Source of the DNA: Bigelowiella natans CCMP2755
Taxonomy: Eukaryota > Cercozoa > Chlorarachniophyceae
Assembly (NCBI GenBank): GCA_000320545.1
Contig: ADNK01000748.1
Coordinates: forward strand, 1-52,500
Reading direction: 5' to 3'
Length of the DNA stretch: 52,500 nt
Shown here: positions 32,878-44,519 of the stretch, piece by piece
How positions within the stretch are numbered: position 1 is the stretch's first letter
How the letters are laid out: the number at the start of each line of letters is the position of its first letter
Position numbers and translations under genes: made by a program
Notes under the pieces: model-generated
What the model was told of the DNA's origin: nothing
The model's input: only the letters and a program-made list of their open reading frames with translations
The model's database searches: none

Positions 32878-33301
32878 GTATATATATCATCTTCTGCGTT
32901 GTGACCTCCCCACATTATGTACGACATAAAACCTGGGAAGAGCGAGAAGCCCAAGCATTTTCGCAGATCCTGCCCTAGATGTAGTGTTGTTTATTTTGTT
33001 TTTGTTGTGCTATTGCTGCTGCCGCTGATGACGATGATGATGCTGATGATGATGGCCTCGATGTAGTATAACCTTTTCTATGGTATTGTGATTAAAGCAG
33101 CAGCAAGTAGCACAAACGCCCCTTCCCTGATGCGAGGGGTTGCATATGCTAGTACGCTGTCATAATGTCTTTATCCATCATGATTCTAGGTGTAATATAG
33201 TACCAGTCGTGGTTTGCCATGGAGAATATGTACGACAGCTTGTGCTCCTGAGATGTATATATGTGCGATTAGAAAGTATTTTATTTATTCATTTATACAC
33301 G

Positions 33302-33332
<31 letters not shown>

Positions 33333-33788
33333 TGAGATATCTGATTCTTGCATGACATATCTGCATGCAACAATGGGTTTGTCACCGCGTAATTTCTCTC
33401 CTGTATAGATCACCTGATAGGCTCTCACATACGACACGAATGCTTCTTGCCCCTGTGTTCCAAACAATGCATTTGCCAAAAGGGGAGGTCAAACCATCGT
33501 TTCTCACGTATTCATCACCATCCAATCGTCGTCATTATCATTGACATCATCATCTTAAGCGTCGTTATCACCGTCATTCATTGCCTTCATCGATGCGGCC
33601 TCCTCATCCTCCCCCCCCCTCCCCCCCCATTCGGTCTCACCTTGATCATAATTGCCCTATCTTCAACAGCACAACGCTGGATCCGCTGAAGGTAACGTGC
33701 GTGTGTGTGTTGTGCTTTGCTAAACTACTTCTTGAGTGAAGTCACCATGTGCGGGAGAGGATTGGGACAAAAAGGTTCACAAATTCGG

Positions 33789-33825
<37 letters not shown>

Positions 33826-34447
33826 GCACAACACACACAAAATGTACGGAGGTACCCTGCAGGCTTCGTTTGCTGTGAGGCGATTAATGGCCTTTATTCT
33901 CGCCTTCTGTTTACGATGCTGATGCTCTCCTCCTCCTCCTCCTCCTCCTCCCGCAACGATGACTGACGTGTTGGAAGTGCAACCATTCTTATCGCCATCC
34001 TTTCTGTCACCTTCATCATCACCATCATCAGCTGATGATGGTGATGCTGCTGCCGGGGTTGCGAATGCTGTAGCTGGCACTCCTTGCAATGACAGATAAT
34101 CAATGAACCTGACAAATCAATATCAATACAAGGGCAAATGAGGGGTCTGGTTGTTGCCGATGACTGTGTTGTCGGTCAAGGGGGGGGGGAGGGGGGGTGG
34201 ATGGGAAGCGCAATTTGATCTACTGATATCAGGCTAGAAACGGCTGAGAATGACAGCGTCATCATCGTGGAGATGTTGGCACATTCATGCGTATTGGATC
34301 GTATTCATGTGAAAGCAGCATTCAAATGGAAGAAGGGTTGGGGGATGGGGAGGGGACAACGCTTAGAGTTTGCACACTTTCTCTCATCTTCTGAGAGGAG
34401 AATTATAGCCTTTCCTGACTCCTAAGATACATATTAAAAACACACAT

Positions 34448-34485
<38 letters not shown>

Positions 34486-34957
34486 CACCTATCACGATGG
34501 CACATAAAAATTATCATAATCCATTATTTCCATTTTCTTTATATCGGGAAGATGCGTGTTGATGAGTTTCTCTTGCTTACACACCCCCATTCTGGAGACT
34601 CTTCCCACGCGGTGCACGTACATAGCTGCAATCGGAAATATATTGAAGGAGACCGTCAGATCTTGATCGATGGCAACGATAATGATGACGATGATAATGA
34701 TGACGATGATAATGACAACGCGTGATTTCTCGAAATAAGAGAAAGATCGGTGCAGCTCGGGCGCCTATATTTATCGAAAGAAACAGTGCTGCTACTTTCC
34801 CATATTATTATTATTATTATTGTTACTATGACTATTAAGATAAACAACGACCTGGATCTTGAGGGGCCTGGAACTGTACGATCGTATCAGCATCCGGAAT
34901 ATCAACCTGTAAAGGGATGAGGAATGTGTGCGTACGTGTGCATGTACTTACGCGTGC

Positions 34958-34997
<40 letters not shown>

Positions 34998-35674
34998 TAG
35001 TACCCCTCTTGCGGCCACATCTGTGCAAAGCAAAACTCCTGTTCTACCCGTCAAGAATTCACGGTATCTGCATGATCATGTGCAAGCAAGTGTGCTGAAT
35101 GATGCCGTCATCTGTGTGTGGCGCTGCTTTGAGCAGATGACGGTAGTGTGCAAACGCACGCAACGTAAATTGGATGTTGTCAAATATGCAAGCATAACAG
35201 GATGATGATGCGGCAGAGGGATAGATGGGAAAGAAGAGGAGGATGCTATTATACCCTCGCATACGCTTTTCCGAGTTCATTTTGCTATGCAGCTTCCAAA
35301 CACGTCGTGATTGCTGCTGCTGCCCCCCTCCCTTGATGCCATTTCTGCGTTCTCCTGATTTGGCTGCTGGTGGGGGTGAATGGGGGTCTTGCTGGTTGTC
35401 TTCGGCTGCCCCAAGGCCCTCTTCGCTGGGAGACAGGAAGATATCAACCAGCATGGCCAGATAGTCAACCTGATGTGTGTGTGTGTGCATGTAATTTAAG
35501 GATAATATGATTCCTCCTTTTTAATACAGTCTCTCTACGGCTGCTTTGCGCAACTAGTGATGAAATTTGCTGCTGGCAAGCATTCTTGCTGTTAAGCGTT
35601 CAGCTATGTAGTCGTTTCGCTACCATTGCGCACGTTGAAGCGAAGACAATCACCTAGTTTCAGCAGCAAACATA

Positions 35675-35708
<34 letters not shown>

Positions 35709-36970
35709 GGGGGGGGGGGAGGAGGGAGACACAATCGAGATCAAGCTCAGCCTCAAGGAATAACCGTACATACACACGCATGCACCCATCATAATTCAAC
35801 AACAAAATAGATCTACACACGCGTATAATCACACGTTCTCAACGAGAAACAGACACAACGATCGACTATGCATGCTGACGTCAAAGGCTATATACGATGA
35901 AGAAGGAAAAATGATGACGTAAGGGGAAAGTCCCACCACCACCCATCACCAATGGAGGTGCTACCTTTGCCTCTTCCTTGGATAACTCTCTAGACAGAAA
36001 TTGAAGCAGCCACACGAGCATTTGGTCTGCTTTCTCCTAAAGAAAGATCGATCATCGCAGCGAATCGTAAAGAAAAGCAACCACAAAGGTGAAGGAAATA
36101 TACTGACTCAACGAATACGCAAACGCTGAATTAGCACCGACAACAGCCTTCTTTAGATGATGATACTCCGAACCCCTCTCCCCCCTCCCCCTCCCCTCCG
36201 CCACCTACCACTCGATAGAAGTTCTGAAGCGATACGGGAAGCCTCGTCGCAGCATGTCCCTCATCCTCCTCCTTTTCCTCTTCTTCCCGCCCCCCCTTCC
36301 TCTTATCCTCCCTACCACGAAGAGCCGCTATGGCATTACGCGGGGAGTGGTCGCGGGCAGATATACTCAGAAGAGACCTAGCAGCAAGCTTCTTTCTAAC
36401 AGCGCTAATTCCTAGTGATGACTTTCCTCTTAGCATCTCCTTCAGGCTGTTATTGCCTCTACCACTACCGTTTATGGCCGCTGCCTTCAGAGACTCCGCA
36501 GCAACACGCACAGGTAGCTGCAGCCCTGCCTTTTTCATGATCCATCCCTCATACGAGTCGGTGGCCGAGAAAAGACCCTACTCATCACGTCGCAGTTCAT
36601 AGTAGTAGTAGTAGTAGTTGTTGTTGTTGTAGTAGTAGTAGTAGTATTACTATTATTTTTTAAATCGTAGTATTTATTGTAGGTGTGGGAATCATCTCAC
36701 ACACTAGAAGCAGGGGTGGAGGATGCGTGGTTCTTGCCGAGAGCGGGTATTATTATTACTATTATTATTATCAATAGTAGTAGTAGTAGTAGTAGTAGCT
36801 GTAGTAGTAAAATTACTACCATCTGAAGGGAGGCAGTGTTGCGAGGAAACCTCCTAAGAATGGCTAACAACGTCGATTCGAATCCCTAAGAACAAGCAAG
36901 CGTCGAGAGAGAGAGGGGGGGGCGGGGGGTTGGACTTTTGAGGTGCAGAATGGAATCATTGGATAAGACG

Positions 36971-37010
<40 letters not shown>

Positions 37011-37012
37011 GT

Positions 37013-37057
<45 letters not shown>

Positions 37058-39420
37058 GCTATTGCTGGGTGCTGCTGCAACCATGCCTAGAAGCCTATCC
37101 GCCTCGTCTAATACCAGCATATCAAGCCCTAATATAATGATGATCATGATGATGATGATGATGATGATGATCATACGGATTATTAAACGTATATTATTCA
37201 CACTGATGATAGACATCATCTGAAAAATGTTATGGATCTTTATGTCGGGAGATGGAAGGTAAGAGGGAGGAGGGGGGGGAAGTTAAGTCGTGAATTAATA
37301 TGAAGGAACTTAGTAAATATGAAGGAGACATTTTCTATGACAGCTAACCGATGTCTGGAGAATATCACTCTTGGCAATCGCAGAGAGAACTCCTAACACA
37401 CGGCCTAGATGCAAATATCATCATAATCATCATCATCATCATCTTAGTCTTCTTCTTCGGCATGATTGCTTCTACTCGCTCACTACTACTCACCAGGGGT
37501 CCCCACCGCTAGATTCGCACCTCCACCAGTTACTTTTCTGTCATCGTTGCGGAGAAGAGAAAGAGGTAACGATAAGGACGACGAAGGGGAGGAGGAGGAG
37601 GATGGTTTCACTGCATCATCCTCTCTTAAATCCTGTATCAGCTCCTGATAAAGCAGAAGGGGCACATACAATATTGTAGAGATTTAAGAATCAGCTGCTT
37701 GATCATCGCTGAATCATACAGCAGAGAGCGGAAAGAACGGCTGAAAGGCGAGAGAGGAGGAAAGAAGGGGGAGAACACATCGAGTTCCCGCCTGAGAGTG
37801 GTAGATATGCTTCGAATGACCACCATCATTGTAGAATACGACATCGCAGCATAACACGGTATCATCCGCTCCTCTCGCCCATACAGACGACGAGAACAGC
37901 AGTAGTTGCAATGACCTGTACTGTGCGGTGGCCTTCCCAAACCACAGCTCTTGTCGCCATGCCTTCGGAAACTGAAGTACTGCCATCTCGAAACTCTGAT
38001 TTGTTTGTGGAACGGCGCAGAAGAACAACACAGCAAATCATGTAATCGCTGATGAGAGTGATAGTGGTGGGGTGGTCGCGACACCGAGGAAGATGCTGCC
38101 AGGACGAGGCATGATAATGAGGAGGGAGGAGGGGGGAGGATTCTCAAACAACTTAATACATAACGCGGAAAGACGCTACAATAAGGCCAAATTAAACATT
38201 TTATCGTAGCATATCGTATCGATGTGCGGGTGGGGCGACAAAGACGAATAGGAATAATGGCGGGCTGGTCTCAAGCGCCACCCAAACAAGTTCTCCAACT
38301 TTCTTTCACGAGGTCGGTTATATTAGATTCTTCCTATCAGACGACGGCGCATGACTGAAACGCATCCGAGAGCGGACGCGCTGCTGTGGTTGCCATTTTC
38401 GTCAATGAAGCACCACCTTGATAGTCGTCCTCTCTTGTAAGCATGCTGCTTATCTCCCTTGAGGGTGCTGCTAATCCCGTTCTCAGCGTCCTGCATGCCT
38501 GTAGGAAGTAGTCGCCATCGTAGTTGTTGGTGTTTTTTATTAGTAGGGTTGTTTGTACGTGCGGCAGCATGTCTATATTATACTCCTTATCATCATCATA
38601 ATCATCGTCATTATCATCACTATCCTTATCAACACTGATGTGTCTTGAAGCTTATGCTCTGCATTATCATCTATATATGTTCTGCAATCTCTTCAGTGTG
38701 CCCGACGACGATGACAAGAACACCCAACCGAGAATATCTGCATTGCGAGCTCCCGGGTGGGGCATACGACCTATCATATCATTTGATGATGGGGGCGAAG
38801 GAAGTGTCAGATGCCTGTGATTTTGATAGCAATATGTGGTATAGGCAATGGTGATGTTGAAAGCAGGGGCGCATACTCTATGATGAGTGAATATTGACAT
38901 CTTCTTGTGGTTCTTTACCAATGAGCTTAGATCTCTCGCCGCTAGTGGCCCCCCTGCTCATATCGTCATAGTATCAACACAGTCACCGAATTACCGCGCC
39001 ATCTCCACGATAGCGTGAGCACATGATTTGCTGTTGTGGTTCGCGTTGTTGTTTTGGTGTTTGAGGAAGAGGTGGACACGACTTACTGCTGCTCAGATGC
39101 CTTCGAATCATCAGCTGATAACTGCAATAATAGGTTCAACATACAGCGGCGTCATCTCTCAAAATATCCGCATACCACGCAATAGAGAATAGGGAATGCC
39201 TCTCCCTTTTCCTTCATGTATCAGCTGATTTCGATTATATCTAGTTGAAACGATGCGAGTCATCATCATCATCATTGCCATTGTGATGACGTCATCATTG
39301 TTGTAGTTGTTATCATCATCGCCCGTATGTGTGCATTTGCCTTCTTCTTACCATGGCACTAGATACGCTAAAGTCTTGCCTGAGCCTGCACACAACGTAT
39401 ATACTAGATGTATATCTTGA

Positions 39421-39457
<37 letters not shown>

Positions 39458-39489
39458 AACTTCAAGCCAGTTCTCCAAGATGTCATAAG

Positions 39490-39524
<35 letters not shown>

Positions 39525-39596
39525 CTTGCTACCTGTTGTTGCTCTAACGACGACGTCCCTCCCCTTCAAAAGTAGCGGTATGGCACCAGCTTGGAT
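31253..39596 (-). CDS. DEAD-box RNA helicase, SPB4/DDX55-like (ribosome biogenesis)
   Basis: Predicted nucleolar helicase for 60S pre-ribosome maturation. Resolved exons: 39596-39533 (IQAGAIPLLLKGRDVVVRATT), 39385-39352 (GSGKTLAYLVP), one from 38498 with motif Ia-like APSREIS, one with TGGGANLAVGTPG near 37510 (motif Ib), 37128-37082 (GLDMLVLDEADRLLGM), 36885-36820, 36577-36209 (GLFSATDSYEGW, motif III, then RLPVSLQNFYRV), 36036-35965, 35653-35624 (VIVFASTCAM), 35469-35255 (LHSKMNSEKRM), 34906-34852 (VDIPDADTIVQFQAP), one from 34625 (YVHRVGRVSRMG, motif VI), the 33.4-kb GQEAFVSYVRAYQ exon, then C-terminal exons near 32390, 32200, 31950, 31770, 31567-31500 and 31412-31253. The tail QIAFKNPEREAQRLQQL followed by Lys/Arg-rich helices is SPB4/DDX55-like. 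Long acidic or Ser/Pro insertions occur before RLPVSLQNFY and in the 35.4-kb exon. Exons upstream of 39596, with start and Q-motif proline-threonine, are unresolved. Confidence 0.85.
31581..31627. repeat. (GA)n microsatellite in helicase intron
   Basis: GA-rich run just 5' (minus sense: CT polypyrimidine) of the acceptor for exon 31567-31500. Confidence 0.9.
32447..32483. repeat. (GGA)n microsatellite
   Basis: About 12 units of GGA/AGG in a helicase intron; in the minus sense it is a TCC polypyrimidine tract leading into the QIAFKNPE exon. Confidence 0.9.
32837..33830. repeat. Cluster of (AT)n microsatellites in one intron region
   Basis: AT runs at about 32837-32873, 33305-33331 and 33792-33822 lie between the helicase's 33.4-kb exon and its C-terminal exons, with GAT and TCC runs nearby (33025-33060, 33930-33950). 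Confidence 0.85.
34441..34997. repeat. CA and GT microsatellites flanking motif V/VI exons
   Basis: (CA)n at about 34449-34485 and (GT)n at about 34966-34997. They bracket the exons of helicase motifs V and VI; the GT run in minus sense is CA, upstream of exon 34906-34852. Confidence 0.9.
36600..37200. repeat. Microsatellite cluster: TAG, GT, GA and GAT runs
   Basis: (TAG/TTG)n 36600-36646, TAG run 36773-36800, (GT)n about 36972-37005 directly followed by (GA)n about 37016-37053, and (GAT)n about 37146-37170. They fill the introns on both sides of the motif II exon 37128-37082. Confidence 0.9.
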
Positions 39597-39693
39597 CTTC
39601 GGTGTAGTGTGTAGTAGCAACGACAACAGTATGTAGCAGCAAGTTGGTGGTGAGAAGAAGAAGAAGAAGAAGAAGAAGAAGAAGAAGAAGAAG
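39425..39693. repeat. AT, ATC and AAG microsatellites around motif I exons
   Basis: (TA)n about 39425-39454, (ATC)n about 39491-39523 and (AAG)n about 39655-39692. They separate and flank the exons 39385-39352 and 39596-39533. Confidence 0.9.
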
Positions 39694-39699
39694 AGGTTG

Positions 39700-40430
39700 G
39701 CTCTATAGTTCTGCACAGATGTTTATTATTGAGGAGGTAGTGGTTGTTGTTGTTATTGTTGTTATTGTTCATCTACGAACAGGCGTCATTCTTTGCACTC
39801 CTCCAAGTATCAACCCGTGCAAGATATGAGGCGACAGATAAGGCTTGCACTGAGAACAAACACGCACAGCAGCCGATAACGCCGCAGGAGCAGCAACATT
39901 CTCACATCTAGCTTTATGGATGAGAAAACGTCCGCCAGGGTAATGAGGTAAAGAAACTTAACGATTGCTCCCGGTATCATGTGCACAGTTTTGACTATAG
40001 AAATGCAGAGAGAACGACAACACTGCTCTCATCGCTCTTCCGACCTTTGTCCAAAATACGGTTCCTTGATCGAAAACATCTCTGATGGAAATTCAATAGG
40101 TGCAGGATGAGGAGGCTATTCAGTATTCTTGATGATACAACGAGGAAGATACATTTCTGCAGGTGAGAATAAACCTCGGTGCATATAATAATATGCTGCG
40201 CGGATTAACGTCATCCCCATCCACCATTATATTCTATATCGTTCTCATTGTTATCCGTATCGTATTTGTTATTGTAATTGTTGCCTTAAAACCTTGGGTG
40301 AAGCACAAGAGGCTCCTTTTCTTCTAGGTCCAATCTATCCGCGAGCCTGATGTCTCGACCTGATTATTAAAATATGGGGTCGGGAACTATTGTACACTTT
40401 CGTACCTATGGCCACCAAGTTTTTAACGTT
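39700..40430. other. Probable 5' region of the SPB4/DDX55-like helicase, exons unresolved
   Basis: A possible exon around 39865-39960 (minus) reads DVFSSIKLDVRMLLLLRRY, which could be the aromatic and alpha-helix ahead of the Q motif, but no phase-consistent join to 39596 was found. The remainder is AT-rich with no clear frame. Confidence 0.3.
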
Positions 40431-40444
40431 TACTAATCTGCAAT

Positions 40445-41011
40445 GATGAATCAATACCTCTCCGTTTTTTGGCTCTTTCTGCGGCTAGGAGTAAGGCCTT
40501 CAGGCTCATTTCCATCTGTGTGGTGGGAGAAAGAGCGAAGTCAATTTGTGTTTGAAGGTTTGCAGCATCATGCACACCTCTTGCTTTCTTTTGTTTCTTT
40601 GCTTTCTCAATCGGCGCTTCATACTTCGACTGACCTGCGAAGGATAATAAGACAGGCGAATATAACCACAATTGTATCACGATTCTCAAGGGCGGAGTAG
40701 GACATCAGAGGGCATTCCCTTTCAATTAGAACACGTCGCAAAATAGAGCGCTTACGTTTTTCTGAATCGATGGAAGGTCCAAAATCCCATTCACCTTTAT
40801 ATATTAGTAAACTAATCGGCAAAGGATGAAGTGCCCCAACAACATCGGACGAATCGATCTGCTGCTAAAACACCTTATTGGGGTGGCTATGGACACCACC
40901 ATTCGAGCTAAAATGTTGGTTATGAACTCCCTGTGAACGGAGGGGGTGAGATGTCGATGTCGTCGGGGTGAGCAGAGTGATCATCACCACCGCAACGAGC
41001 ACCAGCTCCAT
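40445..41011 (-). CDS. Small hypothetical, possibly secreted protein (interrupted or spliced frame)
   Basis: Not recognised. From ATG 41011 the minus strand opens MELVLVAVVMITLLTPTTST, which has the length and hydrophobicity of a signal peptide, followed by a His/Ser-rich stretch. That frame meets a single TAG at 40867-40865. It then stays open in the same frame through DVVGALHPLPISLLIYKGEW to a donor (GTAAGC), and splices in phase to an exon ending KKQKKAR near 40585 and on to a stop near 40445. Either an intron removes the TAG (acceptor TTTTAG would be the TAG itself) or two features are adjacent. The 'donor then acceptor' reading with TTTTAG as acceptor fits best. Function unknown. Confidence 0.35.
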
Positions 41012-41633
41012 GCGGGACCCTCCCCCCGCTCCTTCCCACTGCTCGGTCGTCAGAACGAGCAGTTAAAGGAGCTCCTATTTTTTTAAAAAAAGAAGGTGAC
41101 TACTTCACTGCGACAACCGATCATTCCCCGGAAATCCCCGGCGTTTTTGGCGGTTTGCTTCACCAATTCGAGCACGTCCCTTCACGCATTTGCAGTAGAG
41201 AGACATCGACGATCCTGAAATTTCCACAAATTTCCCATGGAAGACATTGTCAAAGCCGTCAATGACGGGAGCAAAAAGACAAAAAGAAGGAAATGGAAGG
41301 CCTTCCGGCCGATTCGATGCCACGGAGTCCGCTCCCGACAGCTCCTAGTCAACGTGCGGCCTTAGGGAGTGAACGTGCCACCAGTTTTAATCCTAACCTC
41401 CACGTGGATGCAAAAGAAAATGTAGTGAAAAGAAAGAAAAATCTTTGGGAAAGGGGCTAGGTGCCAAAGGGACAACAATCGTCGAAGGATGCAAACTGGC
41501 ATGATGATGGAATACCTGTGTTCAATCTGTTGATATTTTCCTTACCCGCTGTTTTGAACAGGGTTATTTAGTTCGAACGAATACTCACTACTTTAGTGGA
41601 CTTTTGTGGCGTCTCAAAAAATTCATCCGCTGG

Positions 41634-43895
41634 ATGCACTTTTCGTCTTCTTCACGCCGAAGCAAAGCAAGTAAAAGGCCACGTGAGGACGAACATGAGG
41701 AGCGGCCTGAGGCTACAAGGCGTCGATTCGAGGAATCTGGAATAAATGGTAGTAAGAACGAGTATGGAAAAAATTATCATTTTTCATCGATTTTGAAAAC
41801 TGTCATGCCTTCTTGGGCTACATTCCTCCTGATGCATGTCTTTTCGCGTTGTGATTCATTTTTTGGCTTCCCAGAACTGAGGACAAATCGAAGAAATCAA
41901 CAATGGAAAAATAAGCCAATCCGCATGAGTTCATCGTCTCTTGCTAGACGCGTTAGGTTATTATTACCAGACTCGAAGGGGCCCACGAAATACTCTTGCG
42001 CCATATCTGAAATATGGAAGGTCTTTGGACAAGATTTGTTTCTGAATGAAAGCTTCTTAACGTTCTCCGATAAGGCTCCAAACATTGACTTTAAGCAGCT
42101 CGATGATTTCTATAGTATTGTCGAGAATGATGACGTGCTTCTCAGTTCAATTTTCGCAATGGCCATGGCAACGTTCGCAACATCAGAGGGGGTTAAGGGA
42201 GATACTGACCTGAGAAAATTCTTGATACTCCTCGAATATCCCTTCAAGCCTGATATCAGGTTTCTTTTCAAGCCATTTGCACAGGCCTTCGTAGAGCTTT
42301 CACAGTGCCACAAGAATACGCTTACAAAATGGATCTCAAAATATGAGCCGTGGAGATTAAAGCGACTGATTGACCGAATAAACATGATGATTGATGCATT
42401 ATGTCCTAAAGAGGAGATTCAATCAGGTGGGTCAAGTAGGAGTTTGCGCGACGTTGTCGAGCTTATGCATTTAATTTTCAATGCAGTAACATCTCCCTAT
42501 CGTGTTGGTCTGTTTCCCCAAAATAGTAATGGTGAAACACAAATTGATGCTGATGAGAAGATAGTCCAGGGAAATGACAGTACAACACCAAATACTCCGT
42601 TGGAAATATTCTATTCTCGCGGGGAACCACCGGTTACGGAGAATGTTTTTTTTAACAAGCATTTGAGTAATGTCTTGAGGGTGCCGAATGAAATGGAAAA
42701 TAACGACCTTGAAGACTTCTGTTTTTTTAGATTCCAGTGGGTATGGAATACAATGGGGAAAATTAGAATCCTTCGTGATTTTGCATCAGGAAATCTTCCT
42801 TTCGAGCTGCGACTGCCACTCTCGCTCAAAGTCCACCGCGAAAATCTGATAGAAGATGCATTTAATTCGCTCGAAACAGCGAGAATTCAACAGGAGGATG
42901 AGCAAAGCAGTGTTTATCTTACACGACCGTTGAAGATAGCATTCGAGGGAGAGCATGGACTAGATGAAGGAGGTCCAAAAGTCGAATTCTTCCGATTAAT
43001 GACCGAGAAACTCTTCAGCGCAGGCCATGGATTGTTCAAAATGAACGCTATTTCAGGGACCTGCTGGTTTTCTCGAAATGAGATGAGACGAAGGATTGAT
43101 GACTACCGTGATTACGAACAAGTAGGTATTGTCTTAGGCCTTGCACTAAAGAATTCAATGCACTTGGATTTGCGTCTTCCTCTATACTTCTACCAAAAGC
43201 TACTGGGCTACCATACCACACAGAAAGACATAGATGAGGTTATTCCTGAGTTTTCTGCATCTTTCCAAAATCTCCTCTGTGATAGTCGGGAAAACATTGA
43301 CTCTTTATCGCTCACCTTTTCCGTCGATAAGGATTATGTGGACGGTAAAAATGATGTTGAGCTGAAGATGGGTGGAATGAAAACACTTGTTTCCAAGGAC
43401 AACATTCAGGAATATGTGCAGCTCTTCACCAAATTTCTACTTGATGATTCTATAGAAAAGCAGTTTGTCGCCTTGACGCGAGGTTTTGTCCGGGTGATGG
43501 GCCTCGACATCGACCTTCTTAAAATGTTCCAACCCCACGAACTCAAATTAGCATTTTGTGGTCGGGATGATTTAGACTTCAACGCTCTTGAGAAGGCAGC
43601 TAAGTACAGCGGCTATTCACCTGAGTCAGCTACTGTTAAAAACTTATGGAAAGTTTTAAAAAGTCTTTCAACAGCGAAGAAAAAGCTCTTTCTCAAGTTC
43701 TGTACTGGAACTGATCGTGCTCCAATCGAGGGACTCAGTTGCGTAACACTTACAATAAGCAAACAAGGAGGAACCTTCCCTCGAGCGCATACGTGCCATA
43801 ACCAGCTCATGCTTCCGGATTACAAATCTGAACAGAATCTGAAAGCTAAATTGCTGATTGCCATAGAATATTGCGAAGGATTTGGGACACTTTAA
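41634..43895 (+). CDS. HECT-domain E3 ubiquitin ligase
   Basis: HECT ligase forming a ubiquitin thioester before substrate transfer. Single uninterrupted frame; first ATG at 41634 gives 753 residues. A basic, Ser/Arg-rich N-terminus is followed by an alpha-helical region (about 75-400, LLEYPFKPDIRFLFKPF, UBE3A/HERC-like flavour). The HECT N-lobe has LKIAFEGEHGLDEGGPKVEFFRL and YEQVGIVLGLALKNS, and the C-lobe has the catalytic Cys721 in RAHTCHNQLMLPDY, ending EGFGTL in place of the usual ...GF.L tail. No RCC1, WW or C2 domain is in this frame. In-frame codons continue upstream of the ATG to about 41604, so a 5' exon could add residues. It sits between minus-strand genes and has no microsatellites. 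Confidence 0.92.
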   Translation: MHFSSSSRRSKASKRPREDEHEERPEATRRRFEESGINGSKNEYGKNYHFSSILKTVMPSWATFLLMHVFSRCDSFFGFPELRTNRRNQQWKNKPIRMSSSSLARRVRLLLPDSKGPTKYSCAISEIWKVFGQDLFLNESFLTFSDKAPNIDFKQLDDFYSIVENDDVLLSSIFAMAMATFATSEGVKGDTDLRKFLILLEYPFKPDIRFLFKPFAQAFVELSQCHKNTLTKWISKYEPWRLKRLIDRINMMIDALCPKEEIQSGGSSRSLRDVVELMHLIFNAVTSPYRVGLFPQNSNGETQIDADEKIVQGNDSTTPNTPLEIFYSRGEPPVTENVFFNKHLSNVLRVPNEMENNDLEDFCFFRFQWVWNTMGKIRILRDFASGNLPFELRLPLSLKVHRENLIEDAFNSLETARIQQEDEQSSVYLTRPLKIAFEGEHGLDEGGPKVEFFRLMTEKLFSAGHGLFKMNAISGTCWFSRNEMRRRIDDYRDYEQVGIVLGLALKNSMHLDLRLPLYFYQKLLGYHTTQKDIDEVIPEFSASFQNLLCDSRENIDSLSLTFSVDKDYVDGKNDVELKMGGMKTLVSKDNIQEYVQLFTKFLLDDSIEKQFVALTRGFVRVMGLDIDLLKMFQPHELKLAFCGRDDLDFNALEKAAKYSGYSPESATVKNLWKVLKSLSTAKKKLFLKFCTGTDRAPIEGLSCVTLTISKQGGTFPRAHTCHNQLMLPDYKSEQNLKAKLLIAIEYCEGFGTL

Positions 43896-44519
43896 ACATA
43901 TTATACACGAATAGATTTTTATGCGATGTGAGAGCAATGATGTAGCATCTAGACCAAAGTATGTTATGTACAATCCTTAGATTCAGCTATGAGAGCGCGT
44001 GCCCATCCGTATTTTGGCAATAGCTGCCGTAGCGTTGCGGTGGATTAGGCAGATAACGTAATTCATCAAGAAATGCGATCGCTATGCAAGCATAACACCG
44101 CCTTAGTTGTTCACATGCAATGGAAATCATTAGAAATGCTCGCCAGCTATCTAGCTATGTCATTGTTAGCATTTTGCACATCACACTACTAGACCAGAGG
44201 AATTTTTCTATCAGCCCTACCCGTACATATACAAAGCTTAGCAAGCCATGAAGTGCTCACCACTCTAGCAGTTGTGTAATTCTGGAAATGTAGCTAAAGC
44301 TTGCATATTGTCTGATGAGGTGATGTGTGTATGTGTGTGTACGCCTAGACGTGTAGATCGACGTGCACGCAGGCCGTACCGATCGCTATTATGATTAGCA
44401 TATAGGCATGCATGTGCCAATGTTTCAACTAATAAGGCTGCTTGTTCTGATAAATTCCTAGAATAATAATAATGTAGGGCCCATTCGGCTTTAAAAACTA
44501 GAATATTAATTTGGAGAGC
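43896..44519. other. Intergenic between convergent genes
   Basis: Holds 3' ends of the HECT gene and the surface-protein gene. CATG and TGCATG motifs recur at 44095-44120 and 44395-44415. No gene or RNA seen. Confidence 0.5.

Noticed and set aside
41105-41323. Minus-strand 72-residue frame upstream of HECT
   Set aside because: Overlaps an equally plausible plus-strand frame from the ATG near 41239; neither has a known motif, so neither was called.
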